Source: Tetrastigma voinierianum (lineage: Eukaryota; Streptophyta; Magnoliopsida; Vitales; Vitaceae). Taken from it: 64,000 nt of DNA. The notes under the pieces are model-generated. The model searched no databases. It saw only the letters and a program-made list of their open reading frames with translations, and was not told the DNA's origin. The stretch covers positions 62,001 through 126,000 of the forward strand of contig JAEQBH010001391.1 of assembly GCA_016808115.1 (NCBI GenBank), read 5' to 3'. Positions within the stretch are counted from its first letter, which is position 1. The number at the start of each line of letters is the position of its first letter. This document shows, piece by piece, positions 11,135 to 22,743 of this stretch. The translations under genes were made by a program, and so were the position numbers.

Positions 11135-13198
11135 CTAACCTCCCGCCAGAAGTGTAAACATGTCATAAGGATAAGGAGCTAGAGAGGCGGGGAGTGTGAC
11201 CACCTCAATCTCGTGGTGGTGGTGGATCCAGATCTTTACTCTATTGTGTGACATGTCTAAAGAGGAGTCTTCTTCTTTGTGAAACTCATCGCGATGTTCA
11301 GTACATACGGGGAGACCAGGGGTGACTCCTTGATCTGGCAGGCTTGTGGCTGACACTGCTCTAAGTGGTCTCGGCTCAGTCGATCTACGATCCATCGATG
11401 CACGTGTAGATGCCAGTAGACAGAACTGAGCATCGTAACACACTGGCTCACTGGTGCCTAACATGAGCGTGCTCCGGTGTTCAGGTCTTTGTCTTTGTAT
11501 ATGATGGGGGAATGTCGGTAGAGATGCGTGGCTGAAGCGGGTGGAGGGAGAGATGGAGATATATCGGCCTTTGGACTCCTCTCCATCTCGACCTCGGGGA
11601 GCATGCATCTCTCCTGCGAGAGTCCTGGCTCCTCGTCTAGCCTCCTCCCAGGTCCAGTTCTTTGGAGGAGAAAGAATAAACATCACCATCGCTCGCTCCA
11701 TCAACCCGGGACCTGAGAGGCATCCCAATCCTCCTGTCTATCACGAGGCTCCTCTGAAGCCAAGTGCTCTAGGACTGGCTCGGCCCGATCGTGGCATCGA
11801 CAAAGGGTAGACTCTCTTGCTCGGCTACCAGGCCCTTATAGTGGACCTTGTCTTGAAATGTAGTGGCGAGGTCATCACGACTCGGAGGCCCAGACGATCC
11901 CTCGGGGTCCGTCTGACCGGATGGCCCCCCTCGTTGTGCGTAGTCTTTGACGGGGAAGAGGTGGTCCGCGGCGGTGATCGATGAGGAGCATCGGTGCGAG
12001 TTACTTCTCCCGGAATAGTAAGGTCTGCTGTAGTGTCGCCGTGCCAGTCCGGACCGCCTCCTGCGGGTGGTGAGGCTGATCCGATAACCTCGAATTGGCC
12101 TGCTAATACATGGACTGATGCGGTGATATGTCTCTGCTCTGCGAGAACTCGATCGATCGTGATGATGAACGGGCTAGTGGACTTCAGATTAACTCCCAGG
12201 AGGTCATACCAGAATGGTAGGCGCCAGAACCGCCCCAGAGAGATGTGACGCCTCGGCGTCATGAGCGACAACAATGAGTATGTGCCGTTCGGTACTCATA
12301 GAATCCACCGAATGCGGGTCGGCGTGGCGTCGGGCGTCGTATCGACTCAGTGCGAAATCCACCGCGTGTGGTCGAGCATTTACAGGATAGGATGCCGCGA
12401 ATAAAGACCTCGATCGAGCGAGCGATAAAGCGAGGCGATGAGGTGCCTCTCTTCTTGTGAGGGCGTGATGGCACAGGGCACAGGAATTGATGACTCCCCC
12501 GGTCGGAAGTATGGGCCCGGCAGAGGGCCGGGCCCTCTGGATCCTACGTGGCCTTGCTGGTGAAGGGCCAGGGGTCCCATTCGTGTTGGTATCTCCCTGA
12601 ATCTGAGGCTCCTCGAGAGCGCATAGGGACGCTCTGCAGGCCCAGGCCTGCTCGCCTCGGCTCGGGAGTGCTGAATCGACCGAGGCCTCGGGCGGGACCC
12701 ACCTGTCTGGGCCATGTTTATGTCTGAAGGACTCGAGAGCGGGGGCGGGGTAGTGCTCAGGACGGGCAGATCGGGCTGTTTGGTGAGTGGACGAGGGGCA
12801 CGGCTGCGGCTATGAATAGGCGGCTGTGCGGCTGCCCGGCCTTTCGTTGGACGGGGCACGATCTGGCACACATCGGAGACCGGGCGGTGGGCTGGTGGTT
12901 GCGGCTCCGACTCGGGGCTCGAAGCAGGGCGATGGTGCATTTGGTCTTGGCAGTGCGGTGTGTGTGGCTCGTGCTCAGAATATCTTTGGTCCGATGTGCC
13001 CCCTGTATGGTGGCGTGGCTCGGGGAGGCGGGGCAGCGAGGTGTGTCTTGTGCGGCTAGGGCCAGAGCAAGCCCCAGAGGCTGTGAGAGCCCAAAACCAG
13101 GGCTCACGGGCACGGCGGCTCTGGTGGGAATGATATGTATTCGAAAAGCCTCTTCCTTCTCTGCCTTTTATAAAAGCGCTAGGAAGCCGAAGGGTCAT
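11135..13198 (-). pseudogene. GC-rich ORF3-like region of A-minus
   Basis: This is a GC-rich coding-like block on the - strand, in contrast to the AT-rich DNA around it. Open pieces are 13198-12380 (Pro/Arg-rich, 272 codons), 12474-12259, 12274-11825 and 11728-11135, in different frames, so one longer gene has been frameshifted. An internal Met before TGGSRPRPR (near 12714) is a plausible original start. The C-terminal piece has LASTRASMDRR followed by HHHHE, matching LASTQASMDQR and HHHHD in A-plus (41833-42040). Its place, downstream of the pol remnant and upstream of the 3' LTR, equals ORF3 of B and C. Function unknown; I infer it is the A-family version of ORF3. Confidence 0.55.
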
Positions 13199-13521
13199 TG
13201 GGGTTGATTTCGCTATTATAGCGAAAATCAGCCCAAATATCTGGTTCTCCTGCAGTAATATAAAAAAAAAAAAAAAAAATATTTATTTAGGCCAAATAAA
13301 AATAACATAAAAAGATAACAAAAATAAATAAACCTAATAACAAATATAAAAATAACAATAATACTAAACTTATGCTACTTAAAAAGGAAAGCTGCTAAAT
13401 TGGGAAACTTACTACAAATAACCAAAAACGAAAATTGACCAATTTAAAATAAAAACCAAAAATTATTGAGATGCAATTTAGTTTTAGAAAACACCAAACC
13501 AGCCCAAATTTATTGATTTAC
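13199..13521 (-). repeat. AT-rich spacer with one A-motif pair
   Basis: A-rich spacer between the protease remnant and the ORF3 region. At 13208-13231 it has TTTCGCTATTATAGCGAAA, one complete inverted pair of the A half-site, just upstream of ORF3. The rest is low-complexity A/T (about 13260-13340). Confidence 0.55.
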
Positions 13522-14077
13522 TCATGGAAATTCAAAGAGGAGCTCCTCGACCACAAGAGCGATGGAAATCTGGTGATACCTTGATGTTTGATTCCGATTA
13601 TTTGATTGTCTTCTCAGCAGGTGATTTTGGTGAGCAATTGCTCTGAGTGGTGCACGATTGCAACTCCCAGAACCATTTGTTTCACCTTGGTTAGCCATTT
13701 CCTGCAATTCATGGACATTTGGCTTCTGCATTTCCCGACAGTGACAAACTTCTTGATCCTACGATTTCATCTTCCACACAGCATGCTGCCTACCACTCTC
13801 GAGTAGAAAAATATTGAAGCTCTAATGTCATGTTGCCAAATGTGAGTTGCGCGACTCCATTTCGACAATTGATGATTACTGGCGGTGGCCAAAATGGTCT
13901 TCGGGATAATTGGCACATGATTGGGCCCATTTGCTGTCTTCGATTAATCGAGCACTGAGTCTTTGGGTAGTAGAATTTGTCTACAACCATTGACGGCTCC
14001 TCGACTATCCCTTGAGGATCTTCACGTCGATCGGCCGTGATAGAGTGATGTTGCATTGAGTTTAAGCTTCTCCCCAA
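13522..14077 (-). pseudogene. aspartic protease region of A-minus
   Basis: The - strand piece 14077-13790 contains the end of an Athila-type retropepsin: RRPFWPP..IINCRNGV followed by LTFGNMTLEL. In the family this is the GRPFLAT..ALI(N/D)C.NG segment and the following strand after the catalytic fold. The catalytic DTG/DSG itself is not visible. A second open piece (13731-13522) continues downstream. Protease would cut the gag-pol polyprotein. No RT follows, which marks the deletion point of this derivative. Confidence 0.65.
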
Positions 14078-14079
14078 AC

Positions 14080-16043
14080 CTAGCCCAGCATACCGCGAAG
14101 TATGGCGTGGGTTTACAACGGCTCTAAATCTAGCGGTGCTGTCTGTGCCAAGTCTGATGTTGACTGAAATTGTGGGGAGATCCTGGATCCCTTGTGTTGT
14201 TTGGGTTCTTGCTTTGGATGATGGCAGCGACTTGCTCGAGTTAAAATGCCTTTCTCAATGCCCCAACCCCTTCTTAGATTGTACAAAAGATCTTTGGCTT
14301 TGCATAGGCGGGGACTTGCTTAATGATGTCAGGGTATGTTGACCTTACTTGCCGTAGGACTTCTAGGATGCACCTTTGCTTGTTGGGATGCCTTTTTCTT
14401 ACTTCTGGTGCTTGGAAATGGAGGTGGCATACAGTGCTAACTTCCCAGGCCCTCAGCCCGGGAAAATATTACGGCTCCAAATTCTTCTCTTTTTGTTTTA
14501 CCATTAGGCTTGGGCATGGTGATCAACCTCTTCCCACTCCCTGAGTGATTATCTTCCACCTCATCCATTCTTTGAATTGTTGGATGAACTGCCTCATGGA
14601 CTCCTTTGGATTTGCAATGTTTGAGGAAGGCAACACCCTCTGTCCCATATACCTCAGCAAAATTGTTGATCTTTGATTAGATCGCAGGTTGTCTATTTTT
14701 TGATTAGTTTGCTCTCAGCCCATCTATCCTCTTGTTCATTATTACTGCTTTCCTATAATTAATCCTTTTATGCAGTTATGTTAGTCACTTGTTCATACCT
14801 AAAATTGCCTGTACTCAGATTCAATGGCAAAGCATTCCACGAGATGAGGATGGTGGTGGTTGTAGTTGAGATGAAGACAAGCGTGGTTTGGCACTACAGT
14901 GGTACATAGGCGGGGGATTAGGTTTCGGAGAGGTTGGGTGATTCCTCCAATTGGAATTGTAGGGTATTACCATATGGAGCAGTAGGTTGTGGTAAGTATG
15001 ATGACCTACAGCATTTGCATATTGACATCCGTCCTTCCAGCTGAAGGGGCCAAGAGATCTTGTTAAATACATGAATGATGGATTGAAGTAGTGCATGGAT
15101 TGGCACATGCGAGATTCGATCCTTGCTATATCATCATTGCTGCCTTCTAGCTCACTCCACGCTTCCTAGTTGAGGTTGATATTTTGCTTTCTGTTTCCAT
15201 GTCTCTGAAAGTGTATAAATTCCTCCCCTAGGGTTGATTGATGGCCTCATTTTCTCCATTTCTCTCGGGTTTGGCTCATCTGACCCTTGAGTTTCTGGCC
15301 ACATAATTCAAAATCATGGCTTCCTTCAGGAAGCTTCACTCGAAAGTCTCCTCCTTATTTCTAGCAGGTTGCTTCATGTTTGGGAGACATACCATTGTAA
15401 AAATGATTATAGCATCATGTATCAAAACCATGAACTATTGGACATGCATTGATGGTTTCATATGAATCTACTCCAACCTTTGGTAGAACTTCTCGTCACT
15501 GGGCCGAATAAGTGTAGATCTGCTCTTATTTGTTGGTCTTAGTAGCCCCTTTGAAGAATTTCTTCAAAAATTCAGCTTGAAGATCAGCCCGATTTCTAAT
15601 AGTCCTTCAGCCTCGAGTAGATTAAGCTGAGTTTTGGCCTTGTCTTTGGAGTGTCGAGTGGAAATGCTTTTCATTAAACAAATCATATCGGTTATACCCT
15701 CCTTAAAAGTAATTTTGTACCTCCTCAAATCCGATATGTGGTAGCCAGTTTCATTCTCATACCATGAAAAGTGGGAAGTAGGGGCACTAGGTAGGTCCTG
15801 TTTTTGCCACATCCTCGTGAGAGGTATGATGCGGGAGAGAGACACTAACTCTTGGAGGTGTATGTGGTCCCTCATCGGCACAATATCTTTGTTGGATTCA
15901 GCACAGAATTTTGGGCGACTCTGCTGTTCCTCAGGAGGATCCATTTGGTCACTTTGCACACTGATTTCACGGCCTTGTTCAATTGGTGCACTCACTCTTT
16001 GCAGTCTACCTGATGTCCCTCTGTCCCAGTGCTGCATAAACAC
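14080..16043 (-). pseudogene. gag of A-minus
   Basis: Athila-type gag on the - strand, broken by frameshifts. The first open piece (16043-15564, 159 codons) is the N-terminal part. Between about 15560 and 15250 motifs like EQIYTYSAQ, GFDT, FYNGMSP and GGDF appear, equivalent to the family motifs QIYTFAQ, HHGFDTW, FYDGMSP and GGDF. The piece 15108-14821 has FSWKDGCQYANAV and YNSNWRNHP, matching the YNPGWRNHPNFSW region after the capsid. The remainder to 14080 is poorly readable. Gag would form particles; this copy is not functional. Confidence 0.72.
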
Positions 16044-16272
16044 CTATTACACAAAAATTTAAACAAAACAAAGAACACAAGCAAACTTGCAAACAGGGTT
16101 AGTGTTAGCTAAATCAAAAACTGACTGTAAGAAATAAAAATAGTGCAGTAACTGCCTAGTGGTGAAAACTTGCAGTTACAGCAACTGAAACTCAAAAAGG
16201 ATCTGAAAGGTCACCTACACTTGTAATGAGGATTACAAGTACACTTCAACTAATCATACGTAGTCAGCACCA

Positions 16273-16289
16273 TCCTCGACAACGCGCCA
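16273..16289 (-). other. primer binding site of A-minus
   Basis: The - strand reads TGGCGCGTTGTCGAGGA, a degraded form of the tRNA-Asp complement TGGCGCCGTTGCCGGGGA, two bases inside the 5' LTR end. Confidence 0.7.
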
Positions 16290-16291
16290 TT

Positions 16292-17737
16292 TGGATTCGC
16301 GCTTACTAGGGTGATGCGAATCAACAAAATTTATATTCTAAGTTCTCCTAACGCCGTAGTCAGCTACCGAGCATAGCTAGCTTCAGTGGCCTACATGGGA
16401 CGGGTTTTCATCCTATGAATGATTTGCATCAGTGTTTGAAAATGGTGAGGCTTTTGTTTTGGATTTTTGGATTTGGTCAAAAACAGTGGGAGTTGTTTGG
16501 TTATTGACTAACTGTAATGGCTGAAAATGAAGTGTGAAATGGTAACCTTAAAGGTCAATACTAGCGCTTGATAAATACTTCGTGGCTAACAAGGTCCTCT
16601 AAGCTCATATCCTCGCATTACGGCAAGTAACATAGTCAAAGCCATAACCGGATCTTTGTTTAATAATAAAACCTAACCCTAAAACCACTCCTATTTGAGT
16701 CAACACATGTATTATGCATTTATAGTCCCATTCAGTTTAAAACCCTAGCATTCAACCTCCCATGCTGGGCTCAAGTGACATCTAGCGATATCGCATCTAG
16801 CATTAAGCATGCACTAAACCCTAAAGCATGACAAGTATTGGCCAAGGGAAGGACATTAAATGGCATTGAACCCTAATTTGGAAAGCTGGGAACCATAAAT
16901 GCCATACCTGTAACAATCAAAGCATGAGGACAACTTGTAGTAGCCCCTAAACCAAGCTAGCACCCCTCCTCTTCAAGGTTATGAGGCTTAGCCAAGCATC
17001 CCTTGAGTTGTCATTCTCAAGGGGAGTGTTTGGCAGCCGAGAAAATGAAAGAAAAAGGAGAGAGAAGAGAGCAAATGAAACCCTAAAATGAAAGTTGCGG
17101 GAAAAACTTACATAAATGAAAAGTTTCTTAGGGTTACAAAACTATGGGGGTTTATAAAGTCCACCCAAAGTGTGAAAATACAAGAATGCCTAAAATATTG
17201 GCTTACAAAAGGGACAAAGTGGTAATATACCAAAACGTAGTCGTTTAGGATCAAATACACAAAAATCACAGGCGCCCATTTTCGCTATACAGAGAATTTC
17301 GCTAGCATATTTGGGTAATTGGGAATTAGTTAAATTTGGCTAGCCTAATGGGGCTCCTACAGATAGCTAAATTGGAAAATTTCGCTTATCATCAAGGAAT
17401 TTCATGGCTAATAAATTGCAGGCTACTCAGCGAAATTATTAGAGATAAGAAATTAAGTTAATTTCGCTAGGGTTAATGCAGAATTCCCGCTTAGCTAGCG
17501 AAATTTGCTAGCGCCCAGAGAAATTCCCACTCCTCGCTAGATTACAATTTTTGTTATGGTCACAAATTTTCGCAACCCACCGGGAATTTTCGCAATCATA
17601 GCGAAAAATTCCCGATGCTTATGCTTCTCTCTTCTTGCTCATCGCATCCACGCTTTCTTGCTACTCGCATCCCATTTTTCTTCAAAATCCACTCTAAAAA
17701 TCCTTTATTTTTCGATGGTTTGAAAACACCGGATTCT
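16292..17737 (-). repeat. A-minus 5' LTR, main segment
   Basis: Reverse complement of the A LTR, with the TTTCGC/GCGAAA cluster at about 17280-17610 and a TATA-like TTTATAAAG near 17151. It is interrupted by A2 at 17738. The last part of the LTR, including its TGATTAGTG start, is at 24018-24226. Confidence 0.82.
17733..17737. other. target-site duplication of A2, left copy (ATTCT)
   Basis: ATTCT directly before the A2 LTR start. An identical copy at 24013-24017 directly follows the A2 LTR end. Confidence 0.85.
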
Positions 17738-19003
17738 TGATTGTCCAAAAGCAAGCATTCAACCCTATTTATTATAGGTTTTGAGTGCTTTTGTATACTA
17801 ATCATTCCACTAACCCGACTTACACATTACCATTCCTACTATTTTAATGATCACATTTTGTAAGTAAATTTGCGCCATGAAGCTAATTATGCCGAAATTG
17901 TCAGTCGATCCAAGCACGAAGAATTCAAGTCAAACTCAACATTGTAAATCAAAGATCGAAGGAAAGAAGAAAGCAAAAAAATGTGAAGAAATTGACCCTC
18001 GCAGAGTGCTTTCGCGCTTACGCCCACCGTGCATCCCGCGAGCACCGCTCCTCCCGCCGACTTCCCGCGCCACGCCCCGCCTTTTTGCTACAATTTTTGG
18101 TTTTTCTCCTTTCTACCTCACAATCACTTAATTGATTTTACGGTATTTCACTTGGTTTGTAAGGCTATATAAGCCATTTTGATAATAATCGTTGAAATGA
18201 CGATCTTTTACTGTGAAGCCAGTTGTGGTTCCAGCCCCGCTGGGCTTTTATCTCATTTTTCTCCTTTGGCCAAGCCAAACACTCCTCTGAGGATGACAAC
18301 TCAAGAGGATGTTCAGAATTCCTTCCTCCAAGAGGACGACTGTTGGCTAGGGTTTGGAGGTAACGCACGGTCCCCTGTTTTTAACGCACGTATTTTTTGG
18401 TTGTTTAAGTTCCTACTTCTCACTTAGGTTAAAATCTCTTAAGCATGCTCTCTTTCATGTGTATTTGGCAAGCTTTTTGGGTTCAATGGATACTTTCACT
18501 AGATCCATCGAGGCTCAAGCATTGGTTCTCTGCTGCTATCGATTGTGTGGTTTCAGATGCGTTTCACCGTTAGGAACATTTATGCCCATTTAAATGCTAT
18601 GTTTCAAAAGGAAATCATAGTGGTTTAGTTTTGAAATCTAAATGAAGATCTCTGGCTCGAAAATGATCTTATGTCATGCTCCCAACGCGAGGAAAAATAC
18701 CCGGGGACATGTGGTTACCTTGAAACCCTAAACCAGTGGCCTAACACTTCAAGGGGTTCTATTTTACATTTTTTTTCTTGTTTTAGTTTCAGTTTGCAAC
18801 CAACCACACCCCCTGTTTTTAACCAAACCCCAAAATCCAAATTTAATTCACCAGTTTTGATTTCACTCAAATCATTTGTATGAAGAAAACCCATCCCTGT
18901 GTTCGACCCAGACTCACCATACCCAGCTCGACTCTACTACAATGGGAGGAATATAGGATATAAATTTTGTTGATTCCGATCACCCTACTCGTGGCACGAA
19001 TCA
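17738..19003 (+). repeat. A2 5' LTR
   Basis: 1.27 kb. It starts TGATTGTCCAAAAG and ends GTGGCACGAATCA directly before the primer site. In place of the A-motif cluster it has a C/G-rich stretch (about 17995-18085, CGCGAGCACCGC type), also present in the 3' LTR (about 23010-23090). Confidence 0.85.
18166..18173 (+). promoter_or_regulatory. LTR TATA box (A2 5' LTR)
   Basis: TATATAAG in AAGGCTATATAAGCC, identical to 23166-23173 in the 3' LTR. Confidence 0.65.
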
Positions 19004-19005
19004 AA

Positions 19006-19023
19006 TGGCGCCGCTGTCAGGAT
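19006..19023 (+). other. primer binding site of A2
   Basis: TGGCGCCGCTGTCAGGAT, two bases after the LTR end; a degraded tRNA-Asp complement. Confidence 0.75.
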
Positions 19024-19319
19024 GGTGCCTAAGTGCATGATGACTTGTTGAATACTTGTGATCCTCATCACAAGTTCGTGAATTTTCCTTTTATCGTTTA
19101 ACTTTCGCTTTAGCCATTTCACTATATAAAAAAAAAAAAAAACACAAAGGTCAGCAGGATTCTGTTGTTTGTGTTGCCCCGTTTACTCTTTGGTCAGCAG
19201 AATCCATTCCTGTGGATCTTGTCATAGAATCCATTCCCAGTGGATTAGAAACCTAGAAGGCAGGCTACTTAAAGTTAATCTCCCTCAAGAACTTGGATTG
19301 AACTTGAAATGAACCAAAT

Positions 19320-20340
19320 GGAACACTTAGAGGGAGAACAATACCGCGCACTTACAGGGAACTCTGTGAGGATACATGTCAATGAGGGATTACATAAACC
19401 AGTCATGGCAAAGTCAGCAACCTGTGGAGAGGAACCCAAGTGAATACAGTCCATGAGGGACTATAGAAACTAATGGACGAGCTCCACTATACGGTGAGGC
19501 CACAACCATAGTCGGGGAATCACACCAATTCCTCAGCGGAACCAAGACCTCCAATATGCTCCTCCCGAACCTTATTTTATGCCTCACCTCTCGCCACCCC
19601 GCCTCACCTCAACACCTCAGCCACCATAGTCAATCCTCCATTTGAACAAGCCATTTTTGACCTCACCCTGATATGGATGACTCAGGAAGAGAATAAGGAG
19701 ATTAATGCCCATTCGAATGTAAAATTGTCACCGTGGAAGACAATTTGAACAAGAAAATAGATGGGCTGAAAAATGACTATGAGCATAAATGGGACAACTT
19801 GCAAGATTCCACTGAAGACCTAATCAATCAGCAGCAGTGTCCACCAGAGGAAGGGTGCCAAAGTGACACCATGGCAGAGGAAAAGTGTCAACAACAGCCA
19901 CACGAGGAGCTTATAGAGGATTTTATTTAATTATCCGGGCTGATTACCGAACTCATATATGTGTGTGATGTTGTTTTTCCACCTAACCAAGAAGAAATCA
20001 TCAGCTTTGTCACCCGAGAGGGCAAGCAAACAAAAGCAAGTGGAAGTGCCCAAAAGAATGTCCTTCAACCAATTCCTACTGCACTGAATCCCACCGCCAC
20101 TATCCAAGCCACCAAACCCACCCGCGCAGCGCCCCTCCACTGACCAAGTGTATATCCTGCCTGCATCCCAATCCCAACACAAAACCCTTGAAGCACCCAC
20201 CATAAAGTCCAACCCATCACTACCTATTCTACAAAACCTCAAGAAGCTAGTGGCCATTGCTCATGTTATTGCCACTACATCGAAAAATTGGCAATACTAC
20301 ATTGCATGGCACGTTGGTTGGTTCGTGCCTGCCTCTAGTT
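19320..20340 (+). pseudogene. gag C-terminal remnant of A2
   Basis: The + strand shows the C-terminal part of an Athila-type gag. Around 19640-19720 is FEQAIFDLT, and the open piece 19733-19930 begins MEDNLNKKIDGLKNDYE, a predicted coiled coil that matches the NKRIDGL..E..QKFDNLQ segment of Athila gag. A Pro/Thr-rich linker follows (20040-20230). The capsid domain is absent, so this fragment could not build particles, but retained gag ends are common in elements that keep packaging or dimerization sequences. The same block lies at 90-815. Confidence 0.68.
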
Positions 20341-20831
20341 TGGAGCACCAACCTCTGCAGATTTCTAAGCTCCCCCACTTTTGTTTTTATTTTCTTGTTT
20401 TGTTTTATTTTATCGATTTTATTTTGATTTCTTTAATTTTTTCTTATAGCTTTTCACTTTTTAGTTAATTTATTTTTTAAATTAATTTCCCACTTTTCTG
20501 TAATTTTTTCTTAATTTTTCGCATTAATTTGTGGTTGTCAGGTACCAAGTCTCGATTGAAAATCACAGCAGCCAGTAATGGAAGCTTTTCTAACTATAGC
20601 GAAAATTTCGCAATTTAGCGAACAAGTGTAAAATTTTCGCTATAGATGAAATTTTCGCTAGCTAGCTAAATTTCGCTAGCCTAGCTAAAGTTTAAAGGAG
20701 ACAATAAATTAGAGAATTTCGCTTAGAAACAAATGCAAGATTTCGCTAGCAAAATCAATAAAGTGACGGGCTTCCACTAAGGTGACAAAACATCCACGTT
20801 GTTTCATTTTATTTTATTTTTTATTTTATTT

Positions 20832-20868
<37 letters not shown>

Positions 20869-22734
20869 ATTAAAAAAACGTTTGTTTTTCTTAACATATA
20901 AAAAAATTTTAAAAACTAAAAAAAAAAATTTTATTTTTATCTTAATTTTATTATATATTAAAAAATATATTTTGTCTCTAAAAAAAATTATTTAAAAATA
21001 AAAAATAAAAAAATGTTTTTATTTTTATTTTTATTATTTTATTATTTTTATTTATTAATTATTTTATCGGATTAAAAAATCCAAAAAGAAATCAAAATTT
21101 CGCTATGAGACAAATAAAATTTTCGCAAACATAGCGAAATTTTCGCTATATGTCAAATTTTCTAGCCTACACTACTCTATATTTAAAAAATTACCATGCC
21201 CCATAAGCTTTTGACCTCCAATTTTGTTTCGCCATAACTTCATCCGAACCCATTTTAGGGCGTTTCGTACTGGGCTGAAAGCTAGAGGAGTCTAGAATCC
21301 AAATATGACCAGAAAGAACATTTTTTGATGCTTTTATGAAGGTGTAATTTTTAAAATTGTCCAACTGGTCACCTTTTTCTCTTTCTTCCCCACTTGTTCA
21401 TTCAAGCCCAAACGGAGCGAATAACGTGTCGATGGAAAGTTTAAGTCACCTATCCCGTAAATGATCACATCTCACTTAAGGAGGTAACACTTCCTTCTCT
21501 AATTTTCCAATCCGAGCCCCATTTCTAGACAATCGATGTTCTTCAAGGCCAAAGAGGTGCAGCTGCTGAAGTGGCTTTTCATATTTATGTTTTGTTATTA
21601 TTTTGTTCAAGCCAATTTTGTGATGTTTAAGGGCTTGATGTCCTCTTTCTATAAAGTCATATACTTACAGCTTACTTTTTTCAAAATTTGGACCCGTTTT
21701 TTGCAACCAAAATTTTTGTGTTTTGCCTAACCCGTGGTTTGGAAAATTGAAACTTTCATTCAATTATATTGATGTTAGATTGACTCCATGCATAATTGAG
21801 TGGATGATTAGTTAAATTCTTGCTGCTTTCAACCTTTTTCTTCCACCTTTAGCTAACCACACACAATGCACATTAGGTTTCAATGATAGGCTGAAAAACT
21901 GCACAACCTCCTTTACTTTGCATAACCTACCCTAGTTTCATTGACCACCTTTAATAGGTTAAGGACCCTTGTAGAAAAAGAAAAAGAAAAACGAGAAAAA
22001 AAAAAGAAAAGAAAAGAAAAGAAAGAAAAAGAAAGAAAAGAAAAAAAAAATAAAAAGAAAAGAAAAAGAATGCACCGTGAACACTTCGCTTTGAAACCCG
22101 AAAGCACCTGGCCCGAGGGGTATGGCGAAAGCCTTTAAAGCCCTAAGGCCCTAAACTCACTCGGTCAGTCACGCATTTAGTGTTCAAGCACTGGGTGGAT
22201 GGGTGGAGTTTAGCGTTAGGTGCTGAGTCTCAATCATTCAAGTCCGGTGAAACCTCAGAGCTCAGGGTCGAAAGATCCCACGACTTGGTGCCCTAAGCCT
22301 TAATCAATGAGTCATCTATAGATCCCCCAGACTTTGGTGAGGTTGATTTCAAAGATTGCACCCCCAGCTAAACGCAAAAAAGAACTGTGGGAATAAGAGG
22401 TGGGTCCTGATCTATTTAGGTTAGCTAGCATGCTAGGTCGTGGTAGTAGCTAGGTCGGGGAGAGTGCCGGCGCTTTATTGTTGAGAGCCAATTAAATAAA
22501 CACTTAGATTTCGTGGTAGCTCCCGGGCTGAGTCATCACAGCGAAGCTCTTTGATAATTAATTCTCGTATGACATTCATTCTCTCGACGGTTATCAGCCA
22601 GTTTTCACGATTCTTACGTATATTAGCACATTTATTCACAACCTTTTAAATTCCAACCTTTTGTAACATAATTTTGTTATCATTTGTATGCTCTTTCTTT
22701 TCTTTCTTTCATTGCTAAGGGACTAGCAATGTGT
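20341..22734 (+). repeat. non-coding internal region of A2
   Basis: No coding sequence is seen. It holds two A-motif clusters (20580-20760 and 21090-21170), an (AT)n run near 20830-20866, long A/T tracts, a GAAA-rich purine tract (21968-22070) and the GGGTATGGCGAAAGCC block near 22118. The two short lysine-rich and phenylalanine-rich frames here are only the two strands of the purine tract. Confidence 0.65.
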
Positions 22735-22743
22735 AGGTTTGGG
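22735..22743 (+). other. polypurine tract of A2
   Basis: AGGTTTGGG directly before the LTR start TGGATTAGTG. Confidence 0.6.

Noticed and set aside
12757..13207. Overlapping open frames on both strands of the GC-rich region
   Set aside because: GC-rich DNA has few stops, so frames open on several strands by chance. Only the - strand pieces have counterparts in A-plus at matching places.
21913..22138. Lysine/glutamate-rich and phenylalanine-rich small open frames
   Set aside because: They are the two strands of the GAAA purine tract of A2, conserved as DNA and not as protein.
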